Shown here: piece after piece, positions 27,274 through 34,012 of the stretch | Position numbering within the stretch: the first letter of the stretch is position 1 | How the letters are laid out: every line of letters starts with the position of its first letter | Source: a virus | Reading direction: 5' to 3' (one strand) | Length of the DNA stretch: 34,034 bases | IMG/VR virus record: IMGVR_UViG_3300021602_000015 | Span: 1-34,034 of that record | Notes under the pieces: generated by a model | The model's input: only the letters and a program-made list of their open reading frames with translations | Told to the model about the DNA's origin: nothing | The model's database searches: none | Position numbers and translations under genes: made by a program

Positions 27274-27300
27274 TAAAAAAGGACCCGAAGGTCCCTTTTT
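27274..27300 (-). terminator. intrinsic terminator of the HNH gene 27299
   Basis: AAAAAGGGACC-TTCG-GGTCCTTTTTT, overlapping the stop codon. Confidence 0.88.
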
Positions 27301-27883
27301 AAGTGGCATGCCCTGTGGGCTGCGGTAGAACGGTAACTAAATGTTCCGGCCAGTCCACGTAAAATTTCCATTCTGCATCCCTAATATGTAAGGGTAAGGT
27401 CTTACGCTTTGCAAGAATTTCGTAGTATGTGGGCTTAACTGGCTTCTTTTTGGGCACAATAGTATGGTCGTCTCCCTTATCGCTATTACAAGCCTTGCAG
27501 GATGTACATACATTAGTCCAAGTAGTCTTTCCACCTTGCGAACGCGGTACCACATGGTCGAGTGTTAAGTCGACAAATTTTACCTTACCACCCCGATCTT
27601 TACACCGGCTGGTTGTTTGCAATTGGCAGGTAAAATCGTCACGAAGGTACACATTAGCACGGCTGTACTTTAAAGTTTTAGCCCACTTAATTTGCTCTGT
27701 CATGATAATGATAGAAGGGATAGGCATATCCAAGTATTGCGATCTTGCTGTCCAGCTATCGTATGACTTCAACACCTTAACTTTGTCGGTGAAAACTAAC
27801 CTCATAGCGACTTGCCAGCTCACAACAGAGAGCGGGATAAGCGATAATGGTTGCCCAGAGGCATTTAAAAGTAAGGTATCCAT
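27299..27883 (-). CDS. HNH endonuclease (bacterial-type, zinc-binding)
   Basis: 194 aa. LLLNASGQPLSLIPLSVVSW, NVYLRDDFTCQLQTTSRCKD, LTLDHVVPRSQGGKTTWTN (D-H...N) and VCTSCKACNSDKGD fit the HNH family found in bacteria and T4-like phages. The first zinc pair has seven residues between cysteines rather than the usual two. Promoter TTGACA-17-TATAAT 27924-27952, terminator 27274-27300. Confidence 0.9.
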   Translation of the reverse strand: MDTLLLNASGQPLSLIPLSVVSWQVAMRLVFTDKVKVLKSYDSWTARSQYLDMPIPSIIIMTEQIKWAKTLKYSRANVYLRDDFTCQLQTTSRCKDRGGKVKFVDLTLDHVVPRSQGGKTTWTNVCTSCKACNSDKGDDHTIVPKKKPVKPTYYEILAKRKTLPLHIRDAEWKFYVDWPEHLVTVLPQPTGHAT

Positions 27884-27923
27884 GATATTATTAATTTATA
27901 GGATCATTGTGACCCATTTGTAC

Positions 27924-27952
27924 ATTATACCGCAGTATAAAGTAATTGTCAA
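27924..27952 (-). promoter_or_regulatory. perfect sigma70 promoter TTGACA-17-TATAAT (HNH)
   Basis: About 40-nt leader without a clear SD before ATG 27883. Confidence 0.85.
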
Positions 27953-27958
27953 CTCGTC

Positions 27959-28219
27959 TTAAGCAACAAACTCGACATAGTGTTGTAGTTCGGATGGGAC
28001 ACCTTTTAATCTAAGTGCCACAGCATCTTCTCTTCTATCAAAATCCACTATATATGTTTCTTCGACAATACGTGGAGTCACGGTTGTTCTTTCGAGCCTG
28101 TAACTAACTTCATTATTACAAGAATCGTCTATCCATGCTTTAAAGAAAATATCTAAAAGAGGATGTTTATTTAAAGATTCAGGATTTTTAAGCTTGAATA
28201 ATAATGAGGTCGATGACAT
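27959..28219 (-). CDS. hypothetical protein (86 aa) with hairpin-buried start
   Basis: MSSTSLLFKLKNPESLNKHP; middle DSCNNEVSYRLERTTVTPRI. No known domain. ATG 28219 lies in one arm of a perfect 12-bp inverted repeat with a late promoter in the apex, with no SD. Expression should be restricted to the late phase, as in T4 genes with the same design; inference. Confidence 0.76.
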   Translation of the reverse strand: MSSTSLLFKLKNPESLNKHPLLDIFFKAWIDDSCNNEVSYRLERTTVTPRIVEETYIVDFDRREDAVALRLKGVPSELQHYVEFVA

Positions 28220-28246
28220 TAAAAGTATTTATCTATACTTTTAATG
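28217..28246 (-). repeat. perfect 12-bp inverted repeat over start codon and late promoter
   Basis: CATTAAAAGTAT / ATACTTTTAATG with a 6-base apex; the right arm ends in ATG 28219. Confidence 0.85.
28226..28233 (-). promoter_or_regulatory. late-type promoter GATAAATA within hairpin
   Basis: Six bases before ATG 28219, at the apex of a 12-bp inverted repeat. Confidence 0.68.
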
Positions 28247-28262
28247 TTTGATGAAATTACTG

Positions 28263-28511
28263 TTACAGTAGGGGTGTTTTCAGAGGAGTTTTTGTTCCAA
28301 CAGGACAAAATGTTTCATCGACCAATACGACGATAGGGACAATAATTGTTTCTGAAAACACGATTGCCAAGAATGTATTCCATACACTTAGTTTATAGAC
28401 AAGCTCTGGATTCTTATCATCGGCAATACCAATACATTGACCAAACTGAGTGGTAGACGTGCATCCAGAAAGCATGATGGCTGCTAATAGAATAACGATA
28501 AATTTTTTCAT
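28263..28511 (-). CDS. small lipoprotein (82 aa)
   Basis: ATG 28511, one base after the VWA gene stop; AGGAAA upstream. MKKFIVILLAAIMLSGCTST has a lipobox (LSGC, Cys17). A second hydrophobic stretch (FLAIVFSETIIVPIVVLVDE) spans a possible membrane helix. Lysis-associated or exclusion function possible; not shown. An in-frame ATG at 28553 is rejected. Confidence 0.8.
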   Translation of the reverse strand: MKKFIVILLAAIMLSGCTSTTQFGQCIGIADDKNPELVYKLSVWNTFLAIVFSETIIVPIVVLVDETFCPVGTKTPLKTPLL

Positions 28512-28512
28512 T

Positions 28513-29715
28513 TTATTTTTTCCTGTTTTGTGGTGAATGCCTATCGGGCTCATACCAAGCTGTCATACCGAACGGCCCAACCAATTTGCGACCGGGGTCT
28601 CCATGAATAAGAAAGAGTGTATCGCAATAATCCGGATCTCCCCAAGATCCGCATGGATATCCGTCAGTCATCATAATGAATCTTTCGGGACAGATACCTT
28701 TCCCCTTCATGAACTTCCAATTACACATGAAATCGGTACCACCGCCGCCCTTGATTTCATATGTATCGATATCATCGAGCGTATCCGGAGTAAATTTGGC
28801 ATATCCGTATACCTTAGTATCGAAGCACCAGACCTCTAATTCAAAGTCCATAAATTGTTGCATGATACCTTTTGTTTCTGACAACAGGTCACGCAACATA
28901 TCATCACTCATAGATCCCGAGCAGTCAATAGATACAGCGGCAGTAACCCTGAAATCGTTCTTTGTAGCGGGCAAATAAATACCGCTTGCCTGCATCTTAC
29001 GCGAGCAACGATCCCAAGTAAAGTCTGCCTTTACCATAGACTGCAATTTCATATTAAGGATCTCTCTCCAATCCATTTGCGGCTCGACCAGGTCCTTCAA
29101 CAAGCGTCTAACACCTGCCGGTGTATGTCCAGCGCCTGCTGCCTTAGCCGCTTGCATAACAGCATTACGAATTTCATCTGACAGAACACGTTGTTCTTCT
29201 TCTGTCATCGGCTCACCTTTGCCATCGCCCGGTTCCAAGTGAATATCAAACTCGGGCCAATTGGAGTTAGGATCCTTAAGAAGCAGTTCATACACTTCTT
29301 CGGTGAACATACCCTTGTACTTTTTATCAAAACATGCTGTCACCCCAGATGTTTTTGGATTAGGCAAAACGCCGATATGATGTTCGTCCAATTCTGCATT
29401 AATGACATAGTCGGCAGCAGCATTCCACATCTTAGGTTTGCGGCTACCACGACGACTCATGTGGTCATATACGCAGTGTTCTACTTCGTGTCCTACCAGG
29501 AAGATGCACTCGGGTCGATCGAGCTTGCTAATGAAGTCTCTGTTGTAATAGAAATATCTACCATCCGTACCCGCAGTTTTGCACCACGGCTCGTCCGTAG
29601 CATCTCTTAAAATCAATCGTGTTGCAAGTGTTCCCCAGAATGGTTGCTGGAGAAGTAATGAGATTCGAGCCCTTGTCAATTGTTCCAAAACTGCTTCGGC
29701 ACTATTGTTAATCAT
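28513..29715 (-). CDS. VWA-like protein with N-terminal HExxH metallopeptidase domain
   Basis: 400 aa. LVGHEVEHCVYDH (H76-E77-x-x-H80) is a zinc-metallopeptidase motif typical of the DUF2201 N-terminal domain; the C-terminal VWA-like domain has a MIDAS site SIDCSGSMSDD (D263, S265, S267) and a later MMTDG. Phage and bacterial homologues pair with MoxR-family AAA+ ATPases, as here (MoxR gene upstream). Role in host takeover or virion assembly unknown. Own promoter 29736-29764; AAAGGA SD. Confidence 0.9.
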   Translation of the reverse strand: MINNSAEAVLEQLTRARISLLLQQPFWGTLATRLILRDATDEPWCKTAGTDGRYFYYNRDFISKLDRPECIFLVGHEVEHCVYDHMSRRGSRKPKMWNAAADYVINAELDEHHIGVLPNPKTSGVTACFDKKYKGMFTEEVYELLLKDPNSNWPEFDIHLEPGDGKGEPMTEEEQRVLSDEIRNAVMQAAKAAGAGHTPAGVRRLLKDLVEPQMDWREILNMKLQSMVKADFTWDRCSRKMQASGIYLPATKNDFRVTAAVSIDCSGSMSDDMLRDLLSETKGIMQQFMDFELEVWCFDTKVYGYAKFTPDTLDDIDTYEIKGGGGTDFMCNWKFMKGKGICPERFIMMTDGYPCGSWGDPDYCDTLFLIHGDPGRKLVGPFGMTAWYEPDRHSPQNRKK

Positions 29716-29735
29716 TTAATTCCTTTGTTGTATGT

Positions 29736-29764
29736 ATTATACATTTATACAGTTAAACAGTCAA
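29736..29764 (-). promoter_or_regulatory. sigma70-type promoter TTGACT-17-TATAAT (VWA)
   Basis: Follows the MoxR terminator by a few bases, giving the VWA gene separate control. Confidence 0.83.
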
Positions 29765-29768
29765 GTGG

Positions 29769-29792
29769 AAAAGGCCCTTGCGGGCCTTTTTT
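29769..29792 (-). terminator. intrinsic terminator of the MoxR gene
   Basis: AAAAAGGCCC-GCAA-GGGCCTTTT, ending at the stop codon. Confidence 0.88.
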
Positions 29793-30885
29793 AATCTTCC
29801 AGGATGTATTTACCGTATTTTTCTTGGAATGTCTTGAACGTCTTCAGTTGCCGGTGACGAATAGGCAGGTTGTAATCACGCAGTGCAGTCTTAGCACCGA
29901 GCACAATCATCTCTGTCTGGAAATTGCTCATCATGTATGCAAAAAAGTGATCGATGCACTCATGCCATGTGTCCATAGTGAACCCATCTTCTTTTGCATT
30001 AGCCTTCGCAACCCATTCGTTCAGTGTGTAACACATAGAAATAGTCAGCGAATACATTGCGCTCAAGTCCTTAACATTAAGAGCCTTTTCCTTACCCATC
30101 AGCACATCTTCCGACTTAGGCATGCGAGCCGAAATCTTTCTGTGAGCACTAAATTCTGTTGCCAAGCCATCTCCGACAGTGCCAGCAACCAATGCCGTAT
30201 TCATCGACTCAGGAATATCATCGCTAATCAGTTGCGAAACGAATACCCAAGTACGCGGGGTAGCGAATGCCTTGTCCGGGCTCTTGCTGTCGAAGTTAAA
30301 CAATTTTTGTTTGTGATGCGACAAGAAACCTACCACGTCTGGGTGGATGCGGTTAGCGATTGCCCATTTTTGCCAATCTTCAAAGTTGGCCGCCATTTCC
30401 ATGTGAACCAAACGATTAGCCAACGGACTTGGCATACGATATGTCACACCCTTGTCGCTATCCCTATTCCCTGCACAGACGATAGATACACCTTTTGGCA
30501 AGTGATATTCGCCGACGCGCCGATTAAGAATAAGCTGATATGCAGCAGCTTGAACGCTGGGTGGCGCAGCATTGATTTCGTCTAAGAAGAGAATGGCATT
30601 TGCCATATATGTGTCGGTAGGCAAGTCAGCAGGCTGTGCCCACTTCATTGTCTTTGTTTCGGGATCGAAGTACGGAATACCTTTAATATCGGTAGGTTCC
30701 AACAACAGCAGACGCATATCAATCACAGGGCGATTAGTTTCTTCGCCGATCTCTGCAATCAATTCCGATTTACCAATACCGGGCGGCCCCCAAATCATTG
30801 CAGGGCGACCTACCTTCATACAACGAGTAAGAAGGGTGCGTACATCACGTGGACGTTCGACGCGGGAGGTATCAAGTGTAGCCAT
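29791..30885 (-). CDS. MoxR-family AAA+ ATPase
   Basis: 364 aa. Walker A GPPGIGKS (33-40), Walker B ILFLDEIN (98-105), sensor-type VCAGNRDSDKG and the following SPLANRLVH. MoxR-like ATPases act with VWA proteins as chaperones or remodelling complexes; the downstream neighbour is such a partner. A perfect TTGACA-17-TATAAT promoter (30926-30954) and TTGGAGA SD drive it; a strong terminator (29769-29792) follows. Confidence 0.93.
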   Translation of the reverse strand: MATLDTSRVERPRDVRTLLTRCMKVGRPAMIWGPPGIGKSELIAEIGEETNRPVIDMRLLLLEPTDIKGIPYFDPETKTMKWAQPADLPTDTYMANAILFLDEINAAPPSVQAAAYQLILNRRVGEYHLPKGVSIVCAGNRDSDKGVTYRMPSPLANRLVHMEMAANFEDWQKWAIANRIHPDVVGFLSHHKQKLFNFDSKSPDKAFATPRTWVFVSQLISDDIPESMNTALVAGTVGDGLATEFSAHRKISARMPKSEDVLMGKEKALNVKDLSAMYSLTISMCYTLNEWVAKANAKEDGFTMDTWHECIDHFFAYMMSNFQTEMIVLGAKTALRDYNLPIRHRQLKTFKTFQEKYGKYILED

Positions 30886-30925
30886 TTAAATTATTCTCCA
30901 AGGGTTAAAAAGTTGCTATCTGTAT

Positions 30926-30954
30926 ATTATACGTTTATTGGCGGTATGTGTCAA
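30926..30954 (-). promoter_or_regulatory. perfect sigma70 promoter TTGACA-17-TATAAT (MoxR)
   Basis: Overlaps the stop of the gene at 30951. Confidence 0.87.
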
Positions 30955-31178
30955 TTGGCTATTTTACGTCTCTTCAATGTAGAATTATAAACATCTTGGT
31001 AATGTCTAATATCATTTAGATCCCTTTGAGACATAAATCCGCATCTTGGCCAACTCATACGGTAGGGTGCGTTAGTTGGTCGATTGGTAGAAAGAGCAGA
31101 ATTAGCATCGCTTACAGGCGTAGTAATCTGCCTGCCAAGATTTTCCATATAGGGAATTTGATTATATATTCTCTTCAT
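30951..31178 (-). CDS. hypothetical basic protein (75 aa)
   Basis: MKRIYNQIPYMENLGRQITT from ATG 31178, which overlaps the TGA of the WGR-like gene (ATGA). Longer readings would sit inside the upstream gene. Basic, ends KRRKIAN. Its stop region contains the -35 of the MoxR promoter. Function unknown. Confidence 0.7.
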   Translation of the reverse strand: MKRIYNQIPYMENLGRQITTPVSDANSALSTNRPTNAPYRMSWPRCGFMSQRDLNDIRHYQDVYNSTLKRRKIAN

Positions 31179-31507
31179 TTTACGTGGCCTGCTAATAATT
31201 CCATAATCAATTTGCCTTCCATATCTTCTTTGAAGGTTGGCCAAATTTGGTAGAGTCTATCTTCAGTGATAGGCACATAGCCTTTCTTGCGTTTGGCATT
31301 AACGAGCTTGTCCAATTCATACCCGGTGACGTCGGCCTTAAACTGCATAGCTTTGCCTCTAGCTGCCCAAAATTTAGCACAATTCCAGCCGTCACGCTTG
31401 GTCGCCCACTTGTGTGCATTGGGCGTCGGCCGATACAAATATCCCCAGATTTTGTCATGATTATCTTCATTGCACCAGCCAATAAATCCATAATCGATAT
31501 TTGACAT
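31175..31507 (-). CDS. WGR-like domain protein (110 aa)
   Basis: IDYGFIGWCNEDNHDKIWGY, NCAKFWAARGKAMQFKADVT, KLVNAKRKKGYVPITEDRLY. The 'WG...WGxRG...F......L...KxxKGY' order resembles small WGR-type domains found in DNA-repair proteins and phages. The match is weak and stands on pattern only. GAGGA SD; TAGACA-17-TATAAT promoter at 31534-31562, overlapping the divergent GIY-YIG start. Confidence 0.68.
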   Translation of the reverse strand: MSNIDYGFIGWCNEDNHDKIWGYLYRPTPNAHKWATKRDGWNCAKFWAARGKAMQFKADVTGYELDKLVNAKRKKGYVPITEDRLYQIWPTFKEDMEGKLIMELLAGHVK

Positions 31508-31523
31508 TAGTTATCCTCTAAGT

Positions 31524-31531
31524 AATAAATA
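31524..31531 (+). promoter_or_regulatory. late-type promoter AATAAATA (GIY-YIG)
   Basis: 24 bases before ATG 31556. Confidence 0.45.
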
Positions 31532-31533
31532 CA

Positions 31534-31562
31534 ATTATATATTAAAATATACTATATGTCTA
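31534..31562 (-). promoter_or_regulatory. promoter TAGACA-17-TATAAT
   Basis: Drives the WGR-like gene; overlaps the divergent GIY-YIG start. Confidence 0.7.
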
Positions 31563-32179
31563 CCTTCTTGCCCACTTATCTCTATATAAAACAACATAAT
31601 ATAACCGGATTAAAATATTTCGGAAAGACAGTAAAATCTGACCCAGTTAAGTATAACGGATCGGGCCACTACTGGAAATTACACATAAAAGAGCACGGAA
31701 GAGATATATCAACTGTATGGTATACTTTATTCACAGATGAATTATCACTCACAGAATATGCATTAAATTTTTCGATGGAAAATAATATTGCCGAATCAGC
31801 AGATTGGGCAAATCTTAAACCAGAGAATGGACTAGACGGCGGATGTGTAGGAACTCACAGATCGGAATCTACAAAACAAAAATTATCGATAGCCAATAAA
31901 GGCAAGAAGCAATCAGATGAAACGATACAGAAAAGAGCAAAATCTAATACAGGAAAGATACACGGCCCTATTACAAAAGAAACTCGTGAAAAGATAAAAG
32001 AAGCACGAAAATTACAAACTATGAAACCACACTCGGATGAAACAAAGGCAAAAATGCGTCATCCTCATGGAAAACAAATATCTTGCCATTGTATTAAATG
32101 CAGACAAGAAATAGGTGTATCGAATATAAGAAAGCATTTCGGTAGTACGAAGTGCCATTCGCATATTAAAAGTATTTGA
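31556..32179 (+). CDS. GIY-YIG homing-type endonuclease with NUMOD3 and zinc finger
   Basis: 207 aa. TYLYIKQHNITGLKYFGKTV (GIY-YIG variant), YNGSGHYWKLHIKEHG, several NUMOD3-like helices (HRSESTKQKLSIANKGKK, KETREKIKEARK, HSDETKAKMRHPHG) and a C-terminal finger ISC-HCIKCRQ...KHFGSTKC. Encoded opposite to its neighbours, between the WGR-like and macro-domain genes. No clear SD; an AATAAATA late-type element sits at 31524. Confidence 0.82.
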   Translation: MSTFLPTYLYIKQHNITGLKYFGKTVKSDPVKYNGSGHYWKLHIKEHGRDISTVWYTLFTDELSLTEYALNFSMENNIAESADWANLKPENGLDGGCVGTHRSESTKQKLSIANKGKKQSDETIQKRAKSNTGKIHGPITKETREKIKEARKLQTMKPHSDETKAKMRHPHGKQISCHCIKCRQEIGVSNIRKHFGSTKCHSHIKSI

Positions 32180-32183
32180 TAGG

Positions 32184-32657
32184 TTATTTCTCTGGCATCT
32201 TACCATCAATCAACCAAACATAGGTAGGATATGTTACCGTCTCTTCAATAATGGCAGAAATAATATTCCAATTGCCGCCACCTAATCCGGCGCCAATTAA
32301 AGGAATATGTAATTCGGATACAACACCGACACCTTCCAGGAATGGCGCGGCATTGTTGATTTGTTCGAAGCAAGTCTGTATTGCATCATAGCTACAGTTT
32401 CTAGTAGGCATGCCAAATCCGTCCTGAGTAATTGCATTCCATATGACAAGCTCAGTGGTAGGACAGAATGGATATGCAAAACCTAGATCAAGTCCTTCCT
32501 CTTCATGAATAGTAACATAATCGGTATACGCTCCGGGATATTTCCTTTTTACTGCTAGGGCAACACCGGAACCCATAACACCCTGTGCATTGCATCCGTG
32601 AACAATATGACCGGATGTCACATCAAGTAAATTACCAGTTCTATAAATAAGTTTCAT
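32184..32657 (-). CDS. macro-domain (ADP-ribose binding/hydrolase) protein
   Basis: 157 aa. Complete small macro domain: GNLLDVTSGHIVHGCNAQGV (N23 near the distal ribose), MGSGVALAVKRKYPGAY, and a C-terminal IPLIGAGLGGGNW loop. Such domains bind or hydrolyse ADP-ribose esters and amides. In a phage this could reverse ADP-ribosylation by host defence or recycle NAD-derived signals; inference. Confidence 0.92.
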   Translation of the reverse strand: MKLIYRTGNLLDVTSGHIVHGCNAQGVMGSGVALAVKRKYPGAYTDYVTIHEEEGLDLGFAYPFCPTTELVIWNAITQDGFGMPTRNCSYDAIQTCFEQINNAAPFLEGVGVVSELHIPLIGAGLGGGNWNIISAIIEETVTYPTYVWLIDGKMPEK

Positions 32658-32953
32658 TAAATACTCCGTGTAGTTTGATGTCGAAAATTGTTTTCCCAGA
32701 CTGATCCGGATAATGGTTTAAATTTGGGATAGTATGAATCATGTAAGTCGATAAGAGCATCAATTGCCATCACTGCATCAAATGGGAATCCTTGTCGGTC
32801 AGGTCGGTCAGTAACTGTTAGACTAGTCAATAAATCTCTACCTTCCTTATATCCCCAATATAAACGCAATTTATGTTGTATATGCGGAAATTTTTCCAAA
32901 CGTTCAATCAGAGCCATTACTTCCTCGTCTTGATTTTTGATTGGATCTACCAT
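32657..32953 (-). CDS. conserved phage protein 'LIERLEKFPHIQHKLRLYWG'
   Basis: 98 aa. LIERLEKFPHIQHKLRLYWG, LTSLTVTDRPDRQGFPFDAV and HDSYYPKF form a signature I recognise from other phages; function unknown. Start: second ATG (32953) is four bases from a late-type AATAAATA, as at 20186 and 23462; first ATG at 32956 is possible. Its stop shares a base with the macro gene start (TAATG). Confidence 0.82.
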   Translation of the reverse strand: MVDPIKNQDEEVMALIERLEKFPHIQHKLRLYWGYKEGRDLLTSLTVTDRPDRQGFPFDAVMAIDALIDLHDSYYPKFKPLSGSVWENNFRHQTTRSI

Positions 32954-32957
32954 CATA

Positions 32958-32965
32958 TATTTATT
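32958..32965 (-). promoter_or_regulatory. late-type promoter AATAAATA
   Basis: Four bases before ATG 32953; overlaps the upstream gene's stop. Confidence 0.5.
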
Positions 32966-33137
32966 GTTGCTTCAATAATTTACTTATATCACGCAATTGG
33001 TTGATTTCATTTGCTGCCTCTTCCAGCAAGTCTGCAATACGATCAGGTTTGTTTTCCTGAACACTCTTCCTGCCCGGAATCTGCCGGCGGATGCGGGCGC
33101 GTTCCCTCAGACGATATACAAGGTCTTGTTTGTTCAT
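32961..33137 (-). CDS. small helical protein (58 aa)
   Basis: MNKQDLVYRLRERARIRRQI, then RIADLLEEAANEINQLRDIS: an Arg-rich start and a coiled-coil end typical of a recurring small phage protein. ATGA overlap with the upstream gene (33134-33137). Function unknown. Confidence 0.75.
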   Translation of the reverse strand: MNKQDLVYRLRERARIRRQIPGRKSVQENKPDRIADLLEEAANEINQLRDISKLLKQQ

Positions 33138-33274
33138 TTCATTAGCTCGTCTATTTCAATATCTGAATATCCTTCAGACTTCAACTCTGCTATTGCTTCG
33201 ATTTGACTATCTCGTATAAGTTCAATAGTTTGAATGGCCAAATCATACGGGCAGTAAAATACTTGTTCGTTCAT
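33134..33274 (-). CDS. small acidic protein (46 aa)
   Basis: MNEQVFYCPYDLAIQTIELI, ending DIEIDELMK. Begins MNEQ but lacks the FAEL core, so it is only loosely like the MNER family. Overlaps its neighbours by ATGA. Function unknown. Confidence 0.7.
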   Translation of the reverse strand: MNEQVFYCPYDLAIQTIELIRDSQIEAIAELKSEGYSDIEIDELMK

Positions 33275-33486
33275 TCTTCGTCTCCATAGTGTTCAATCAC
33301 CGCATTAGCAACAACACGGTATAGGTCAGCGGACATATTATTTGCCACGACCTGCATTGTTTCTCTTATTAGCAACTCGGCGAATTTTTCTGGATCATCA
33401 ATGGTGTATTGTGGCCAAGTGTGCTGATTGCCACTATTATAATGTCCGCCAGCCTGTGACCAAAGTTCTTTAATTCGTTCGTTCAT
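33271..33486 (-). CDS. 'MNER' paralogue family (copy 5)
   Basis: 71 aa, MNERIKELWSQAGGHYNSGN, core EKFAELLIRETMQVV, end EHYGDEE. Tandem with copy 6. Function unknown. Confidence 0.87.
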   Translation of the reverse strand: MNERIKELWSQAGGHYNSGNQHTWPQYTIDDPEKFAELLIRETMQVVANNMSADLYRVVANAVIEHYGDEE

Positions 33487-33722
33487 TCTTTAACTCCGAA
33501 ATGTTGTTTAATCAAATCTGTTCTAACAGCCTCGATGGCCAAATCCCAGCCATTGCTCTCACCGAGCCATTTAACCTGCCCTAAGTCATTGATAATATCC
33601 CGAACAATCAACTTGGCGAACTTTTCCGAATAAACTTCCATAAAGGATGATAAAGCCTCCGGGGTTCCTTGACCGGCATTGTTATACGCCTTTAATGCAA
33701 GTTCTTTAAGTCGTTCGTTCAT
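33483..33722 (-). CDS. 'MNER' paralogue family (copy 6)
   Basis: 79 aa from ATG 33722 (MNERLKELALKAYNN), core EKFAKLIVRDIINDL, end KQHFGVKE. An upstream in-frame reading (33737) is rejected because the family start is MNER. Overlaps the preceding gene by 17 bases. Function unknown. Confidence 0.85.
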   Translation of the reverse strand: MNERLKELALKAYNNAGQGTPEALSSFMEVYSEKFAKLIVRDIINDLGQVKWLGESNGWDLAIEAVRTDLIKQHFGVKE

Positions 33723-33921
33723 GCTTCTGCTCCACACCTTCTGGATTTAATAGTTGAAAACAAACATACTCCTGGCAATCGCTGCCAGGATCTCTTTTTT
33801 CTTTATGCAGGCGACACCAACCATCGCCAGTGTAGCGACCTTCGGCGTCACCGTTGAAGTTGTAGTAAGCACAGTGGTCACAGCAAGTAAACCCCGGGGC
33901 ACAATCAGGACAGAGTTTCAT
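33706..33921 (-). CDS. small Cys-rich phage protein (71 aa), likely zinc-binding
   Basis: MKLCPDCAPGFTCCDHCAYY, then GDGWCRLHKEKRDPGSDCQE and YVCF: four CxxC/CxxH-like sites. Phage proteins of this type are unannotated. Two adjacent genes (33483, 33923) are in the same operon. Confidence 0.78.
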   Translation of the reverse strand: MKLCPDCAPGFTCCDHCAYYNFNGDAEGRYTGDGWCRLHKEKRDPGSDCQEYVCFQLLNPEGVEQKHERTT

Positions 33922-33922
33922 G

Positions 33923-34012
33923 TTAACCTACAATCAAAGAGGTTATCACCAACACCAAAAATATCAGGGCAATCATACCACCGATCATAGTAATAAAAGT
34001 TCTTAGTTTCAT
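33923..34012 (-). CDS. 29-residue membrane microprotein
   Basis: Reads MKLRTFITMIGGMIALIFLV and ends ITSLIVG: positive N-terminus plus one hydrophobic helix. GGAGA lies six bases before ATG 34012. An alternative open frame through the same DNA enters from the right edge and would end with TGA overlapping the next ATG; the two cannot be separated here. Confidence 0.5.
   Translation of the reverse strand: MKLRTFITMIGGMIALIFLVLVITSLIVG

Noticed and set aside
29680-30585. 301-aa plus-strand ORF opposite MoxR
   Set aside because: It is a shadow of the MoxR and VWA coding frames; no promoter, SD or domain.
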